From Collinsella aerofaciens (GTDB taxonomy: Bacteria > Actinomycetota > Coriobacteriia > Coriobacteriales > Coriobacteriaceae), in the NCBI RefSeq assembly GCF_901212495.1, contig NZ_CAAKNY010000058.1, forward strand, positions 1 to 14,673: a DNA stretch of 14,673 bases, written 5' to 3'. Shown piece after piece: positions 1-6,281 of this stretch (its first letter is position 1; every line of letters begins with the position of its first letter). The position numbers and the translations under genes were made by a program. The notes under the pieces were generated by a model. It saw nothing but the letters and a program-made list of their open reading frames with translations. It was not told the origin of the DNA and ran no database searches.

Positions 1-23
1 TAAAATAGCCCCGTCCCAAATTA
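1..23. repeat. Possible truncated dispersed repeat at the left window edge
   Basis: On the minus strand this stretch contains GGGACGGGGCTATTTTA. It resembles the motif GGGACAGGTTTATTT at the right end of the window, with 12 of 15 bases matching after alignment. It lies in non-coding sequence and is cut by the window edge, so its full extent and any paired arm cannot be seen. Calling it a repeat is inference from the similarity of the two ends. Confidence 0.3.
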
Positions 24-42
24 GCTACCCCAGCCCCTTTCT

Positions 43-111
43 AAGTTGCGGTGAAATAGTTCTCGCTTGGGCCTTCAGAGGCCTTAAACAGGAACTACTC
101 CACCGCAACTG
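43..111. repeat. REP-like palindromic repeat, copy 1
   Basis: The left arm AAGTTGCGGTGAAATAGTTC and the right arm GGAACTACTCCACCGCAACT form an imperfect stem of about 25 positions with five mismatches. The loop contains a second small hairpin (GGCCT, TCAG, AGGCC, 70-83). Four of the five mismatches would be G-U wobble pairs in a minus-strand transcript. The element aligns without gaps to 5043-5110, about 52 of 68 positions matching, with the arms conserved and the loop diverged. It starts about 15 nt beyond the stop codon of the minus-strand transporter gene. No T-run follows it on the minus strand, so a classical terminator role is not supported. Confidence 0.8.
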
Positions 112-125
112 ATGAGGGAACATGA

Positions 126-1322
126 TTAGGCGACGAGCTTTGCGCGGCGTATGGCCGGAAATAGCACCATGATGGCGAGGATGACGCCCACGACGGCAAT
201 CGCCCCGCCCGCGAAGCCGATCCAGGCGATGCCAGGACCCGAAACCACGGCGCCGCCGATCGCGGTGCCCGTGCCAATACCCAGATTGAACAGGCCCGAG
301 AAAATCGACATGGCGACGGCCGACGAGTCCGCCGGCGTGTACTTGATGAGCTCGGCCTGAAAAGCCACGTTAAAGGCCGTACCACAGCAGCCCCACAACG
401 CGCAGACGGCAAGCACCGCCACGAGCGCCGAAGCCGCGGGGGCCATGAGCAGCAGGGCCGCTGCCACGCCGGAAAGCGTGATAGCCAAGAACGGGAAGCG
501 GTGCCCGTCGAACAGACGGCCAAACAGCCAGCTGCCCACCAGGCCGGAGCAGCCAAACGCCGTCAGTGTCATGGTGATAGCGCTTGCGTCGACATGCGCG
601 ACCTGAGCCAGGAAGGGCTCGATATAGCTGTAACCCGCGTAGTAGCCGGTCGCAATAAAGACCGTGACCGCGTAGAGCGCGATCAAGAACGGGTTCTTAA
701 GCAGCTCGGGCAGCTGTTTGACGGTAAAGCGCTCACCCGCCGGCATGGCCGGGAACACTGTCGCCTGGTACACCACCGCAGCAGCAGAGAAGGCCCCGAC
801 CGCGGCAAACGTCATGCGCCAGCCCACGGCCAGCCCGATGGCGCGGCCGATCGGCAAGCCGAAGATCTGCGCGATGGACGAGCCCGTGGCGATCATGCTG
901 ATGGCGAGCGCCCCGTGGCGGGTGGCGACCAGGCGCGAGGCCATGATCGAGGCGACCGACCAGAACACGGCGTGCGCGCAGGCAACCACCAGGCGCGCGC
1001 AGACTAAGATGGGATAGGTCGGCGCCAAGGCGGACAGGAACTGGCCGAGCGAGAACACGGCAAGCACGCCCAGCAGCATCCGTTTGAACTCAAAGCGCGA
1101 AGCGAACACCATAAGCGGCAGCGACAGCAGCATGACGCCCCAGGCATAGACCGAGATCATGATGCCAGCTTGGGCCTCGGTGAGCGAAAACGACGCGGCG
1201 ATGTCGGTCAGCAGGCCGATGGGCATGAACTCCGACGTGTTGAATACGAACGCGCAACAGGCGAGCCCGATAAGCGGGAGCCACTGCTTGAGTGAGATGC
1301 CGTCTTGCTTTGTTTGAGCCAT
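126..1322 (-). CDS. sotB: MFS transporter, sugar efflux (SotB/AraJ-like) family
   Basis: This is a 398-residue integral membrane protein, the usual length for a 12-helix major facilitator carrier. The N-terminal part (residues 22-75: AFVFNTSEFMPIGLL, then AGIMISVYAWGVMLLSLP) and the middle (CAHAVFWSV, GLPIGRAIG, GWRMTF, YAGYSYIEPFL) closely resemble E. coli SotB as I know it. SotB is a proton-driven exporter of sugars such as arabinose and IPTG. The ATG start has a GGAGAGG ribosome binding site 9 nt upstream. A good promoter (TATAAT) lies upstream, so the gene probably has its own transcript. The stop codon is followed by a palindromic repeat. The family is clear, but the substrate is inferred; close relatives also export drugs, amino acids or nucleosides. 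Confidence 0.88.
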   Translation of the reverse strand: MAQTKQDGISLKQWLPLIGLACCAFVFNTSEFMPIGLLTDIAASFSLTEAQAGIMISVYAWGVMLLSLPLMVFASRFEFKRMLLGVLAVFSLGQFLSALAPTYPILVCARLVVACAHAVFWSVASIMASRLVATRHGALAISMIATGSSIAQIFGLPIGRAIGLAVGWRMTFAAVGAFSAAAVVYQATVFPAMPAGERFTVKQLPELLKNPFLIALYAVTVFIATGYYAGYSYIEPFLAQVAHVDASAITMTLTAFGCSGLVGSWLFGRLFDGHRFPFLAITLSGVAAALLLMAPAASALVAVLAVCALWGCCGTAFNVAFQAELIKYTPADSSAVAMSIFSGLFNLGIGTGTAIGGAVVSGPGIAWIGFAGGAIAVVGVILAIMVLFPAIRRAKLVA

Positions 1323-1359
1323 ATAGGAAAACCTCTCCGATTATCTTGAGCGGTGGGCG

Positions 1360-1389
1360 ATTATATAGCAACAGCCCCGCATCCGTCAG
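1360..1389 (-). promoter_or_regulatory. Promoter of the MFS transporter gene
   Basis: On the minus strand a perfect -10 box TATAAT (1360-1365) lies 18 nt downstream of CTGACG (1384-1389), which matches the -35 consensus at 4 of 6 positions. The predicted transcript would begin near 1353 and give a leader of about 30 nt before the ATG at 1322. The -35 box falls in the loop of the hairpin at 1374-1403. Confidence 0.6.
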
Positions 1390-1403
1390 TACAGATGCGG
1401 GGC
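1374..1403 (-). terminator. GC-rich hairpin downstream of ybaK, probable terminator
   Basis: GCCCCGCATC (1374-1383) pairs perfectly with GATGCGGGGC (1394-1403) around a 10-nt loop, 24 nt beyond the ybaK stop codon. On the minus strand it is followed by TGTTGCTATATAAT, which is only moderately T-rich, so termination may be incomplete. The same bases contain the -35 box and spacer of the next gene's promoter. Confidence 0.5.
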
Positions 1404-1427
1404 CAAAATCGCGCAGACATTTGGGGC

Positions 1428-1907
1428 CTAGTCCTCGGGCTCCCATCCGCGGCAGACATCGACCCAACCCTGGGCGTCGGACGCCGCCTCCAGCTCGGGC
1501 ACCGAGAGCTCCACACCGCTATGGTCGTCACCACATGCCGGGTAAATGGTGTCAAAACGCTTAAGCGACTCGTCCAGATAAACCGCCACACCCTCATTGA
1601 TGCCAAAGGGGCAAACACCTCCGGGCGCATGCCCCACGGCTTCCTCGACCGCAGCGCCGGGAATCATATGCGGTTTGCCGTGGAAGAACTTCTTGAATTT
1701 GGAGCTGTTGACACGCGCGTCCCCGGCGCACAGCACGAGCACCGCCGCGCCGTCGACATCGAACGCCATCGTTTTCGCGATCTGCGCGGGAGCCGTTCCC
1801 AGTGCCGCTGCGGCTTCCTCGACAGTTGCCGTCTCCTCCTGAGGCACAATCACACGGTCGTCAAAGCCCTTCGCTCGCAAATGCGCCATCGCCTTGTCAA
1901 ACGCCAT
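1428..1907 (-). CDS. ybaK: YbaK/EbsC-family aminoacyl-tRNA deacylase
   Basis: The protein has 159 residues, typical for free-standing YbaK/EbsC/ProX editing proteins, which hydrolyse mischarged tRNA in trans (E. coli YbaK removes cysteine from tRNA-Pro). Family marks are the ATVEEAAAALG helix, AKTMAF with the conserved Lys45, GDARVNSSKFKKFF, and GGVCPFG at 96-102. A longer frame begins at 1970, but the ATG at 1907 has a strong GGAGGAG ribosome binding site 9 nt away and matches the family N-terminus. The leader can fold so that this site is paired (see findings). Whether the substrate is Cys-tRNA(Pro) or another mischarged tRNA cannot be told from sequence alone. Confidence 0.9.
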   Translation of the reverse strand: MAFDKAMAHLRAKGFDDRVIVPQEETATVEEAAAALGTAPAQIAKTMAFDVDGAAVLVLCAGDARVNSSKFKKFFHGKPHMIPGAAVEEAVGHAPGGVCPFGINEGVAVYLDESLKRFDTIYPACGDDHSGVELSVPELEAASDAQGWVDVCRGWEPED

Positions 1908-1913
1908 AACTAA

Positions 1914-1953
1914 AAACTCCTCCGCCAAACCAGCTGTTCGACAGAGGAGTATA
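1914..1953 (-). promoter_or_regulatory. ybaK leader: -10 box and ribosome-site-sequestering hairpin
   Basis: On the minus strand ACTCCTC (1950-1944) is perfectly complementary to GAGGAGT (about 1920-1914), which contains the ybaK Shine-Dalgarno. The two are separated by a loop of just over 20 nt. The same upstream arm overlaps a good -10 box, TATACT (1953-1948), without a convincing -35. If that promoter is used, transcription starts near 1941 and leaves out the pairing arm. If the gene is read from upstream, the ribosome site can be masked. Confidence 0.4.
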
Positions 1954-1985
1954 GCCCGTGGATGCGCCATATGCAGAGAGGCTTT

Positions 1986-1995
1986 GTTTGCAAAC
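1986..1995. other. Perfect 10-bp palindrome GTTTGCAAAC
   Basis: This perfect palindrome lies 7 nt beyond the feoAB stop codon and about 80 nt upstream of the ybaK start. It could be a protein binding site for a dimeric regulator of ybaK, or chance. No partner copy was found in the window. Confidence 0.25.
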
Positions 1996-2002
1996 CGCTC
2001 GT

Positions 2003-4360
2003 TTACAAGCCAATCAGAACACCAACGCCGTGGACCAGAAACGCCACGATCCAGGCGACCGTCACTTGAAACGCGAACACGGCAACGGCGTAGCGCGCGC
2101 CCAGCTCGCTCTTGACGGCGCCGATGGACGCCACGCAGGGCGGGTACAGCAGCGTAAAGACCAGGAACACGTAAGCGGTAAACGGCGAAAACATGGTTGA
2201 CAGCACCGCGGGCGACGTTGCGCCCAAAAGCACCGTGAGGGTCGAGATGACGCTCTCCTTGGCAATAAGTCCGGTGACGAGCGCCGTCGACGCACGCCAG
2301 TCGCCAAATCCAAGCGGCGCCAGCGCCGGCGCGATGATGCTGCCGAGGCCCGCAAGCAGGCTTTGCGACTGATCGGCGACCACATTAAAGCGAATGTCGA
2401 ACGTCTGAAGGAACCAGATGACCACGGTAGCGGCAAAGATAATGGTAAAGGCCTTGGTTATAAAGTCCTTGGCCTTATCCCATGCCAGCATCACCGTCGT
2501 CTTGACGCTCGGCAGGCGGTAGTTGGGAAGCTCCATGATAAACGGCACCGGGTCGCCCTTAAATGCCGTACGGTTGAGCACCAAAGCCGCGATGCAACCG
2601 ACCGCAATGCCAATCAGATAGAGAGAGACCATGGCGGGAACTGTCATCTGCGGGAAAAACGCCCCGCACAGCAGACCATAGACCGGCAGCTTGGCCGAAC
2701 AGCTCATAAACGGCGTGAGCATGACCGTCATCTTGCGGTCGTGCTCGGATGGGAGTGTACGGGTCGACATGATAGCCGGCACGGTGCAGCCAAAACCGAC
2801 GAGCATGGGCACAAAGCTGCGGCCCGACAGGCCAAAGCGACGCAGCACCTTATCCATGACAAAGGCCACGCGCGCCATGTATCCGGAGTCTTCCAGAATG
2901 GAGAGGAACAAGAAGAGCACGACGATAATCGGCAGGAAGGTCAGCACGCTGCCCACGCCCGTAAGCACGCCGTCGACAGCCAGCGAGCGCACCACGTCGT
3001 TGGTTCCGAACGCCTTGAGGCCCGCATCGGCCGAGGCGATGACGGCAGCGATGCCGTTCTCCATGAGTCCCTGCAACGCCGCGCCGATCACGCCAAACGT
3101 CAGCCAAAAGACGAGGCCCATGATCACCAGGAACGCCGGAATGGCCGTGTAGCGACCCGTCAGGATGCGGTCGATCTTGACGGAGCGCACGTGCTCGCGG
3201 CTCTCGTGCGGCTTGACGACGCAGCGCCCGCACACGTCGCCGATAAAGCTAAAGCGCATATCGGCCAGCGCTGACAGGCGGTCGGTGCCGGCCTCGCCCT
3301 CCATCTGGGTAATGATGTGCTCGATGGCGTCGAGCTCGTTGCGATCCAGGTGAAGCGCCTCGGTTACCAGCTCGTCGCCCTCAACCAGCTTGGTCGCCGC
3401 AAAACGCACCGGAATATGCGCTGTCGCGGCATGGTCCTCGATAAGGTTGGCGATGCCGTGAATGCAGCGATGTAGCGCGCCGCCGTCCGAGCCATCGGGC
3501 GCACAGAAGTCCAGGCGACCGGGGCGCTCGCGGAACCGCGCCACGTGCAAGGCATGATCCACCAGCTCGCCAATACCCTCGTTGCGGGCAGCGCTAATGG
3601 GGACAACAGGCACGCCCAGCAGGCTCTCGAGCAGGTTGACGTCCACGGCGCCGCCGTTGGCCGTCACCTCGTCCATCATGTTGAGCGCGATGACCATGGG
3701 GCGATCGAGCTCCATAAGCTGCAGCGTTAGGTACAGATTGCGCTCGATGTTGGTGGCGTCGATGATGTCGATGATGGCGTCGGGGTTTTCGTCCAAGATG
3801 AATTGGCGGCTCACGATCTCTTCGCCCGTGTACGGCGACAGCGAATAGATGCCAGGCAGGTCGGTAACGCCCGCCTCGGGATGGTTACGGATAGTACCGT
3901 CCTTGCGGTCGACCGTCACGCCGGGAAAGTTACCGACATGTTGATTGGAGCCTGTCAGTTGGTTGAACAACGTGGTCTTACCGCAGTTTTGGTTGCCGGC
4001 GAGGGCGAAATGCAGCGGTGCGCCCTCGGGCACGGCCGTCTTGGCCGCGCGGGGCGAATACGTGCCCTCGCCCAGTGCCGGGTGCTCCGTCGTGCCGATT
4101 GCGGCGTTAGCGCGCGGACCCGTGTCTGTGTCGTGAACACCCACGAGCTCGATGCGGGCGGCATCGTCCTTGCGCAGCGTCAACTCGTAGCCACGCAGGC
4201 GAATCTCGAGCGGGTCGCCCATAGGGGCGTACTTCATCATGGTGACTTCGGTGCCCGGCGTTAGGCCCATGTCCAAAATATGCTGTCGGAGTGCCTGATC
4301 GTCCGATGCCACCGATGCGACAACGGCGTCCTTTCCAATCTCGAGTGTATCGAGCTTCAC
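2003..4360 (-). CDS. feoB: Ferrous iron transporter, FeoA-FeoB fusion
   Basis: This 785-residue protein imports Fe(II) across the inner membrane. Residues 1-75 form a FeoA (SH3-like) domain (HILDMGLTPGTEV, LRGYELTLRK). A low-complexity linker of about 40 residues follows. Residues 116-290 are the FeoB GTPase domain: G1 GNQNCGKTT (122-130), switch VTVD (148-151), G3 DLPG (167-170), G4 NMMD (227-230), G5 SAA (256-258). The C-terminal half is the membrane channel with gate motifs GFGCTVPAIMSTRT and PFMSCSAKLPVYGLL, then LIAKESVIST and YPPCVASIGAVKSELG. In most bacteria FeoA and FeoB are separate proteins. The start is GTG with AAAGGA 8 nt upstream; a nearby ATG is out of frame and stops at once. 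No FeoC-like gene is adjacent. Function is well supported. Confidence 0.96.
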   Translation of the reverse strand: MKLDTLEIGKDAVVASVASDDQALRQHILDMGLTPGTEVTMMKYAPMGDPLEIRLRGYELTLRKDDAARIELVGVHDTDTGPRANAAIGTTEHPALGEGTYSPRAAKTAVPEGAPLHFALAGNQNCGKTTLFNQLTGSNQHVGNFPGVTVDRKDGTIRNHPEAGVTDLPGIYSLSPYTGEEIVSRQFILDENPDAIIDIIDATNIERNLYLTLQLMELDRPMVIALNMMDEVTANGGAVDVNLLESLLGVPVVPISAARNEGIGELVDHALHVARFRERPGRLDFCAPDGSDGGALHRCIHGIANLIEDHAATAHIPVRFAATKLVEGDELVTEALHLDRNELDAIEHIITQMEGEAGTDRLSALADMRFSFIGDVCGRCVVKPHESREHVRSVKIDRILTGRYTAIPAFLVIMGLVFWLTFGVIGAALQGLMENGIAAVIASADAGLKAFGTNDVVRSLAVDGVLTGVGSVLTFLPIIVVLFLFLSILEDSGYMARVAFVMDKVLRRFGLSGRSFVPMLVGFGCTVPAIMSTRTLPSEHDRKMTVMLTPFMSCSAKLPVYGLLCGAFFPQMTVPAMVSLYLIGIAVGCIAALVLNRTAFKGDPVPFIMELPNYRLPSVKTTVMLAWDKAKDFITKAFTIIFAATVVIWFLQTFDIRFNVVADQSQSLLAGLGSIIAPALAPLGFGDWRASTALVTGLIAKESVISTLTVLLGATSPAVLSTMFSPFTAYVFLVFTLLYPPCVASIGAVKSELGARYAVAVFAFQVTVAWIVAFLVHGVGVLIGL

Positions 4361-4383
4361 GCGCTCATCCTTTCGTTAGACGC

Positions 4384-4408
4384 GGTTAACCGTTTACCGG
4401 GGTTAACC
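4384..4408. promoter_or_regulatory. Paired GGTTAACC palindromes in the feoAB leader, candidate iron-repressor operator
   Basis: Two identical 8-bp palindromes, GGTTAACC at 4384-4391 and 4401-4408, have centres 17 bp apart and lie 24-48 nt upstream of the feoAB start. The half-site resembles the GGTTAG/CTAACC arms of DtxR/IdeR iron-dependent repressor boxes in actinobacteria, which would suit an iron uptake gene. The repeat structure is seen directly; the regulator is inference. Confidence 0.5.
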
Positions 4409-4423
4409 AACTCGTAACGACAA

Positions 4424-4456
4424 ATGATAGCGCTCTCAACTTTTTTATAAAGTCAA
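4424..4456 (-). promoter_or_regulatory. Weak candidate promoter of feoAB
   Basis: On the minus strand a -10-like TATCAT (4429-4424) lies downstream of TTGACT (4456-4451). The 21-nt spacer is longer than ideal, so one of the two boxes may not be used. A start near 4417 would place both GGTTAACC palindromes just inside the transcript, where a bound repressor could block transcription. Confidence 0.35.
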
Positions 4457-4481
4457 ATACCGATGTTTACCTGCGCAAACT

Positions 4482-4802
4482 TTATGCGGTGCGCCCCGAA
4501 AGCTCTTTACGCATACCGCTCAGCGAGATCGAAACGGAACCCGACCGCGCGGTAGCAGTGAGTCGATCACCCTCGACCGACCCCGTGCATGTAAAGGGCG
4601 CCTTGCCCATCAAGACGTGGGAGATAGTGCCCGAGAGCTCAAAGAAGTCGCCCTCAGCGCGGGCACTCGAGAGAGCGATATTGAGACCCCTGACATTTAG
4701 CACTGCCCTGAGCGCACCGTTCACCCCATGTGAAAACGTCACCTCGCCGCGCTTACTCCCCACCGGCGTCTGGGCCGAAACCACATACGTACCCTCAAGC
4801 AT
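4482..4802 (-). CDS. Small beta-rich hypothetical protein
   Basis: I do not recognise this 106-residue protein. It has no signal peptide or membrane segment. It consists of alternating short hydrophobic and polar stretches with glycine turns (MLEGTYVVSAQTPVG, GEVTFSHGVNG, GDFFELSGTIS, GDRLTATARSG), the pattern of a small antiparallel beta barrel or lipocalin-like fold. The repeated unit of about 25 residues, 'xGxxxxLsGxxx', supports this. An in-frame ATG at 4838 would add 12 residues, but the ATG at 4802 has AGGAGG 4 nt upstream. A minus-strand -10 TATACT lies about 77 nt upstream. The gene sits alone between feoAB and the esterase; the 119-nt gap to feoAB contains that gene's control region, so they are probably not co-transcribed. 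Confidence 0.75.
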   Translation of the reverse strand: MLEGTYVVSAQTPVGSKRGEVTFSHGVNGALRAVLNVRGLNIALSSARAEGDFFELSGTISHVLMGKAPFTCTGSVEGDRLTATARSGSVSISLSGMRKELSGRTA

Positions 4803-5042
4803 GACTCCTCCTCTGAGTAGGCTTTTTGAAATGGCCATCTAGTCTACTTTGCTGCGAGACGGTTTCCCAGAAACCGCGAGTATACAATGACGTTCAATCA
4901 ACAGATTGCTGCGAGGGGGAACAAGCGTGCAAGGGGGCAGATTACATTTGGCACCATTTGCGCCAACGGACGGGATGCGGAGCGACGACCGTGCAGGTGG
5001 ATTCCGGATCGTCGCTTCCTCCGTCCCCCAGCGAATCAAAAC
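4803..5042. other. Structured intergenic region with two hairpins, no gene seen
   Basis: The 335-nt gap between the small beta-rich gene and the esterase has no credible open reading frame. It holds a 7-bp hairpin (CGGTTTC, CCA, GAAACCG, 4860-4876) next to a minus-strand -10 box TATACT (4884-4879). It also holds a larger imperfect hairpin: GGACGG (4968-4973) with CCGTCC (5021-5026) outside, and GCGACGA (4982-4988) with TCGTCGC (5009-5015) inside. The rest of the gap is a palindromic repeat, listed separately. I saw no known riboswitch or T-box features. Confidence 0.5.
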
Positions 5043-5111
5043 AAGTTGCGGTGGAATAGTTCCTGTTTGAGGCTTTAACCAGCAAAAACAGGAACTATTC
5101 CACCGCAAGTT
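5043..5111. repeat. REP-like palindromic repeat, copy 2
   Basis: The arm at 5046-5068 (beginning TTGCGGTGGAATAGTTCC) is perfectly complementary over 23 bp to 5086-5108, with a 17-nt loop. It aligns without gaps to 43-110, and the similarity continues for about 8 nt to the right (ATGARGG). It begins 26 nt beyond the stop codon of the minus-strand esterase gene. There it is followed on that strand by TTGTTTTG, so this copy could act as a terminator. Identical length, conserved arms and a diverged loop indicate a dispersed palindromic element rather than chance. Confidence 0.85.
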
Positions 5112-5137
5112 ATGAAGGCGGGATGAGGCCGTCCCTC

Positions 5138-6037
5138 TTACAGATGGCGCTCCAGGAAGCGGAAGGCTAGGCGAATCCAAGGGCGGACCGCCACCTGCTT
5201 GTCCTCGTTGTCGACCGCGGTATTGGCGTTGCCGAGCGAAAGGCCGTGGCCACCCTGGTCAAAGACGTGCATCTCGCATGCAACACCCTCCTCGGCCATG
5301 CGCTGCGCAAACGGGTAGACCTGCGCGATCGGCGCCGTCTTGTCGTCCGAAACGCCCCACACAAAGGTCGGGGGCATCTGGCGCGAAACGTGCGTGGTGG
5401 GGCAAATGTCGGTCAGGTGCTCATCGGTCGCCTCGCCGCCCGTCACCATCGACAGATAGTCGTTGAGCAAATCGCGCCCCGTCTTGCCACCCGTCTTGGG
5501 CACGCGCAGGTCGATGCGCGGGTCGCGCGTCTGCATATCGCGCACATAGGCAAAGTCGAGCAACGGATAGCCCAGCACCACGGCGTCGGGACGAATATCC
5601 TCCGGACGAGCCCCGGCAAGGCCTGCGAAGGGTCCGGTCTTCCACTGCGTTGCCAACGAGGCGCAGATCATGCCGCCCGCCGAGAAACCCAAGATGCACA
5701 CGCGCTTGGGATCGACATGCCACTCGTCGGCGTTGGCGCGCACGGTAGCGACCATCTTGGCGAGGTCCGCCTGCGGGTGCGGAAAGCTCACGTCGCCCGT
5801 GGCGCTCGTCACATAGTTGAGCACAAAGGCCTGGTAGCCGCGGTCCAAAAATGCAAACGCCACCGGGTCCTGCTCGTGCGGTGCGATATGCGTAAACCCG
5901 CCTCCGCCGCAGATAATCACCGCGGGGCGGCGGCCATTGGGCTTGTCGGGCAGCGGCTCGGCACCCAGATACGTAAACGTCGCCGGATAATCCTCGGTCG
6001 GCTCCTCGCCCCACAGCGCATGGTTCTCAATAATCAT
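5138..6037 (-). CDS. Alpha/beta-hydrolase esterase (acetyl-xylan esterase/lipase-like)
   Basis: The 299-residue cytoplasmic protein (no signal peptide) belongs to the alpha/beta-hydrolase fold, close to carboxylesterases that remove acetyl or other short acyl groups from sugars. The oxyanion loop is ICGGGGFTH (42-50). The nucleophile is Ser119 in GFSAGG, the likely acid is Asp231 or Asp232 in GVSDDKTAP, and the base is His264 in QGGHGLSLG. This is a complete triad in the normal order. An in-frame start 10 residues further out exists, but the ATG at 6037 has GGAGG 8 nt upstream and the chosen N-terminus fits the family. The gene ends just before palindromic repeat copy 2 and diverges from crr. 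The natural substrate cannot be read from the sequence. Confidence 0.85.
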   Translation of the reverse strand: MIIENHALWGEEPTEDYPATFTYLGAEPLPDKPNGRRPAVIICGGGGFTHIAPHEQDPVAFAFLDRGYQAFVLNYVTSATGDVSFPHPQADLAKMVATVRANADEWHVDPKRVCILGFSAGGMICASLATQWKTGPFAGLAGARPEDIRPDAVVLGYPLLDFAYVRDMQTRDPRIDLRVPKTGGKTGRDLLNDYLSMVTGGEATDEHLTDICPTTHVSRQMPPTFVWGVSDDKTAPIAQVYPFAQRMAEEGVACEMHVFDQGGHGLSLGNANTAVDNEDKQVAVRPWIRLAFRFLERHL

Positions 6038-6223
6038 AGGTGCTCCCTCCGTGCGATTCGTGCGCACTCATTTTTCGCATCTAAGCGTACCCCACTTGAG
6101 CCCGTGGCGAAGAAACACTCCCGCAATAAGTTTCCCTTCAACTGATATATCACATAATCCCAGCTCAGAGGTATCGTTGAGCAGCGTAGAATAGGGGCGT
6201 TAACCAAGCCGTGAAACACATAC

Positions 6224-6233
6224 GAAACGTTTC
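6224..6233. promoter_or_regulatory. LacI-type operator candidate upstream of crr
   Basis: GAAACGTTTC is a perfect 10-bp palindrome of the kind bound by LacI-family regulators, 48 nt upstream of the crr start. The identical sequence recurs at 6929-6938 downstream of the gene. A possible -10 TAGAAT lies upstream at 6187-6192 but lacks a clear -35. The palindrome is seen; the regulator is inferred. Confidence 0.5.
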
Positions 6234-6281
6234 CGGCAAACAAAGCGCGCGATATGCGCACTTGATACGTTGGAGGCATCT

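Noticed and set aside
2363..3274. Open frame of 303 codons on the plus strand opposite feoAB
   Set aside because: It is antisense to the FeoB channel region and rich in His, Arg, Gln and Asp, the usual composition of a shadow frame in GC-rich DNA.
43..5043. Exact 5000-bp spacing of the two palindromic repeats
   Set aside because: The spacing covers unrelated genes with no internal duplication, so the round number is coincidence.
5246..6145. Open frame of 299 codons on the plus strand opposite the esterase
   Set aside because: The minus-strand frame has a complete catalytic triad and ribosome site, while this frame has neither domain nor ribosome site.
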